From Trogon surrucura (Eukaryota > Chordata > Aves > Trogoniformes > Trogonidae), in assembly GCA_020746105.1 (NCBI GenBank), contig CM036629.1, forward strand, positions 7,405,501 through 7,469,500: DNA of 64,000 bases. The letters run 5' to 3'. The position numbers and the translations under genes are program-made. The notes below the pieces were generated by a model. The model had not been told where the DNA came from, ran no database searches, and saw only the letters and a list, made by a program, of their open reading frames with translations. This document shows, in pieces, positions 61,901-64,000 of this stretch (the stretch's first letter is position 1; every line of letters begins with the position of its first letter).

Positions 61901-63918
61901 AGACCAGCAGGCTTGTCAGCTGCCAACTCAACACCTGGCAATGACAAAAAAAGCAAAGGAGATTCTAATTGCTTTTAAAACACCAAGAAATAACTGCCTA
62001 CTTGCCTGAAGCTCGAGTGGAAAACCCCTTTATAACGCCAAATTAAACTCTGCGATGTCCTGGTGACCCTGTCCAATCCACCTTCAAACAAGATCACCCT
62101 TCTGCAAGACCTCAGCTGCTTCACCTGCGAGACTGAGCACCTGACAAATCTTTCCCTGCCAGTGGTCCCCACTGCCTCTTCGGAGCCATTACATTTTCAT
62201 CATCACCTTCCAGATGCCTGCTGCTCACCAAGGTCAATTAAGGATGAAGGATGAAGGCAAACAGGACAGTGACAACAGTACCCAGAGTAGGGTATTAAAT
62301 AACTGCCAGCAGAGCCCTGAAACAGAAGCGAGACAGCAGGACGTGACCATACACAACGCAAACGCGGTGCGAGCAGGGTAGCAATCTGCTCCCCGGGTCT
62401 GGAAAATCCAATCCCCGCAGCCAGCAGCCCTACTCACACCCACACGCTTCCTCCCTTACATTTTAAGGACAGGGGAGCTTCACCCCGATCCAGATCGAGC
62501 CCACCTCTGAGCTGCAGCGCCATATTTTGAGGTGCTCCTTCTGCTATGGAACATTCTTGGTATCAAGGCACCAAAAAAAATGAGACCATCACATACACGT
62601 GCAAGGGTGGGTGCAAGGCATCCAGACATACTATTGCAAACAAAGCCACAGAGCAACAAAACCTGTCTTACCCTCACAGCACCAGTGATGCTTGTGCTAC
62701 TTTTCCTACTCAAGAGGAATCTTTCCCGACTGTCCGGTTCACTAAGTAAGAAATACACAGTCTGTGTCAAACTCTCATTATTATTTTCCTTCTCCAGCAC
62801 TGCCAGTTCCAGGGTGAACATCACTGCTCCACAGTCACAGCTCATTTTAAAAGTGATTGCTTGGTTTGCTTTTTACAGTGTCTATTTGCCGCGGTGCTTT
62901 GCACTTCTAGGCTTGTCTTTTCAAATTCTTCGCAGTTACAGGCGCTAACCAAAGAAACATAAAAAAAATAAAAAGCTCTCTTCATAAGACAAACAACCAA
63001 GGATTTCATGAAAGTCCAATATTGAAAGTGAGATCTGAGAGACTGTTCTGCAGTTCAAGCAGAGCCCGCAAAAAATAACACAGCAGAACCGCAGAGGCTC
63101 CCATCAAAACATGAGAAGCCTTTACGGATCCTTGGCTTTTTTTCTTTTTGTTTTTAACCCTCAGCTTCACACCAGGATCCCAGCCCACACCCACGCCTGC
63201 CACACCTCCTCAACTGCAGCTTTCAGACACACACACGTACCTCTTCCACTCGGTTTGCCAGCGAGGCCCTACTGAAGCGGCATCACCATGCCTTGTTCTG
63301 CTACACTGGATCAAAAATTAGACCAATTTGTCCACGCTTATAACTCAAGACCTTGCTGCAGAGGCCTGGGAAGGCATCTCAGTATAGAGACAGCTGCTCT
63401 GAAATTAATGCATCTTGCACCAGCAGAGGCCAGGCCTTAATATTTCAGCAGGAGCCAAGATTTCATGCGCTGGCCCTATTCCAAAAGCTTACGCTTCTCA
63501 CATCACATGCGCTAGAGTCAAACAAAGCATTATGGTTCAGTCAATTTTTTCTGCTCCACATATCTCGACAGGCAAAAGAAACAGGCTTCTGAATTTGAAA
63601 TGGAGTCTCTGAAGTTACTGCGGAGCTTCGCTTCCCAAAAAGCAAATATTTACAACCACTAGCACCAGCTGCCTCTTTTCTTTTCTCCTCCATTTCATTT
63701 CCAGATGCATTGTTGGTGCATCTGCTCTATTAATTAAAACTGATTTACACAAGACAAAATTGGATCCTTAATAAAACCCTTCGGTGGAAATGAGCGACAT
63801 CTGAAAATTGCACTGACGTCTTCCAAAATTCCCATGTCCCATTTTCTCACCTTTGCTGCTGGAGAAGTGTTTTGCTCTGCTCAAGTCCTTAGGGCATTCC
63901 TACAGCTGAAAGCAAACG

Positions 63919-63934
63919 AAAAAAAAAAAAAAAA
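63919..63934. repeat. Poly-A tract
   Basis: An uninterrupted run of about sixteen A. No retrocopy recognised upstream of it. Confidence 0.8.
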
Positions 63935-64000
63935 GAAATTCAGCCTAACCTGACTCACTCTCAGCTCCTGCCGTCAATGATGAACATGGTGAGCATCAAG

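Larger units (their letters stand above)
51303..64000. other. Apparently gene-free DNA upstream of HYDIN
   Basis: No exon, RNA gene or full mobile element recognised on either strand. It contains a 22-nt tandem duplication (52178-52221), a possible old CR1 tail at 55932-55992 and poly-A or poly-T tracts near 52929, 54550, 56238, 60830 and 63919. Exons of a neighbouring gene without known motifs would escape me. In human the next gene upstream of HYDIN is CMTR2, and its long coding exon is not here. Confidence 0.5.

Noticed and set aside
62480-62845. 121-codon minus-strand frame with a possible GTAAGA donor
   Set aside because: The part before the donor looks mildly protein-like, but the acceptor is poor and the peptide is not recognised. 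Not strong enough to list as an exon.
1-64000. Bacterial-type features: operons, CRISPR arrays, phage or insertion sequences
   Set aside because: Nothing of the kind is present. Gene structure and repeats are those of a vertebrate nuclear genome.

Overview
The window looks like nuclear DNA from a bird. The genes are intron-rich with short exons, the interspersed repeats are almost all CR1 retrotransposons ending in the ATTCTATG-type 3' tail typical of birds, and introns are compact. The species cannot be named from the sequence alone.

The one protein-coding gene I can establish is the 5' part of HYDIN, on the minus strand. HYDIN is a giant central-pair protein of motile cilia. Eight consecutive coding exons run from a start codon at 36844 down to 4374. 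Together they are 1212 nt, 404 codons. All splice junctions keep frame, and the protein has the N-terminal HYDIN tail followed by ASH/MSP-type immunoglobulin-like repeats. The rest of the gene lies beyond position 1. The ATG exon has its own 3' splice site and an in-frame TGA just upstream of the ATG, so at least one noncoding exon and the promoter must lie at higher coordinates. A cluster of a forkhead site and RFX X-box motifs at 45310-45364, next to a strong minus-strand splice donor at 45280, is my best candidate for that promoter and first exon.

Layout. 1-36858: HYDIN exons and introns. The introns contain several CR1 fragments, one much older CR1/L3-like relic, and a LysM-domain retrocopy resembling LYSMD3 fused directly to the 3' end of a CR1 (34585-35292). 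36859-45280: probable 5'-UTR intron, with two CR1 copies and one candidate extra exon. 45281-45364: candidate ciliary promoter. 45365-64000: apparently intergenic DNA upstream of HYDIN, with two CR1 copies near its start (45733-46408 and 50588-51302), one unassigned exon-like segment, a few simple repeats, and no gene I can recognise after 51.3 kb.

The CR1 copies at 39395-39985 (+) and 45733-46408 (-) are almost identical over their last 350 bases and form a large inverted repeat. The copies at 29828-30548 and 50588-51302, both +, are a second closely related pair. No RNA genes, CRISPR arrays or DNA transposons were recognised.
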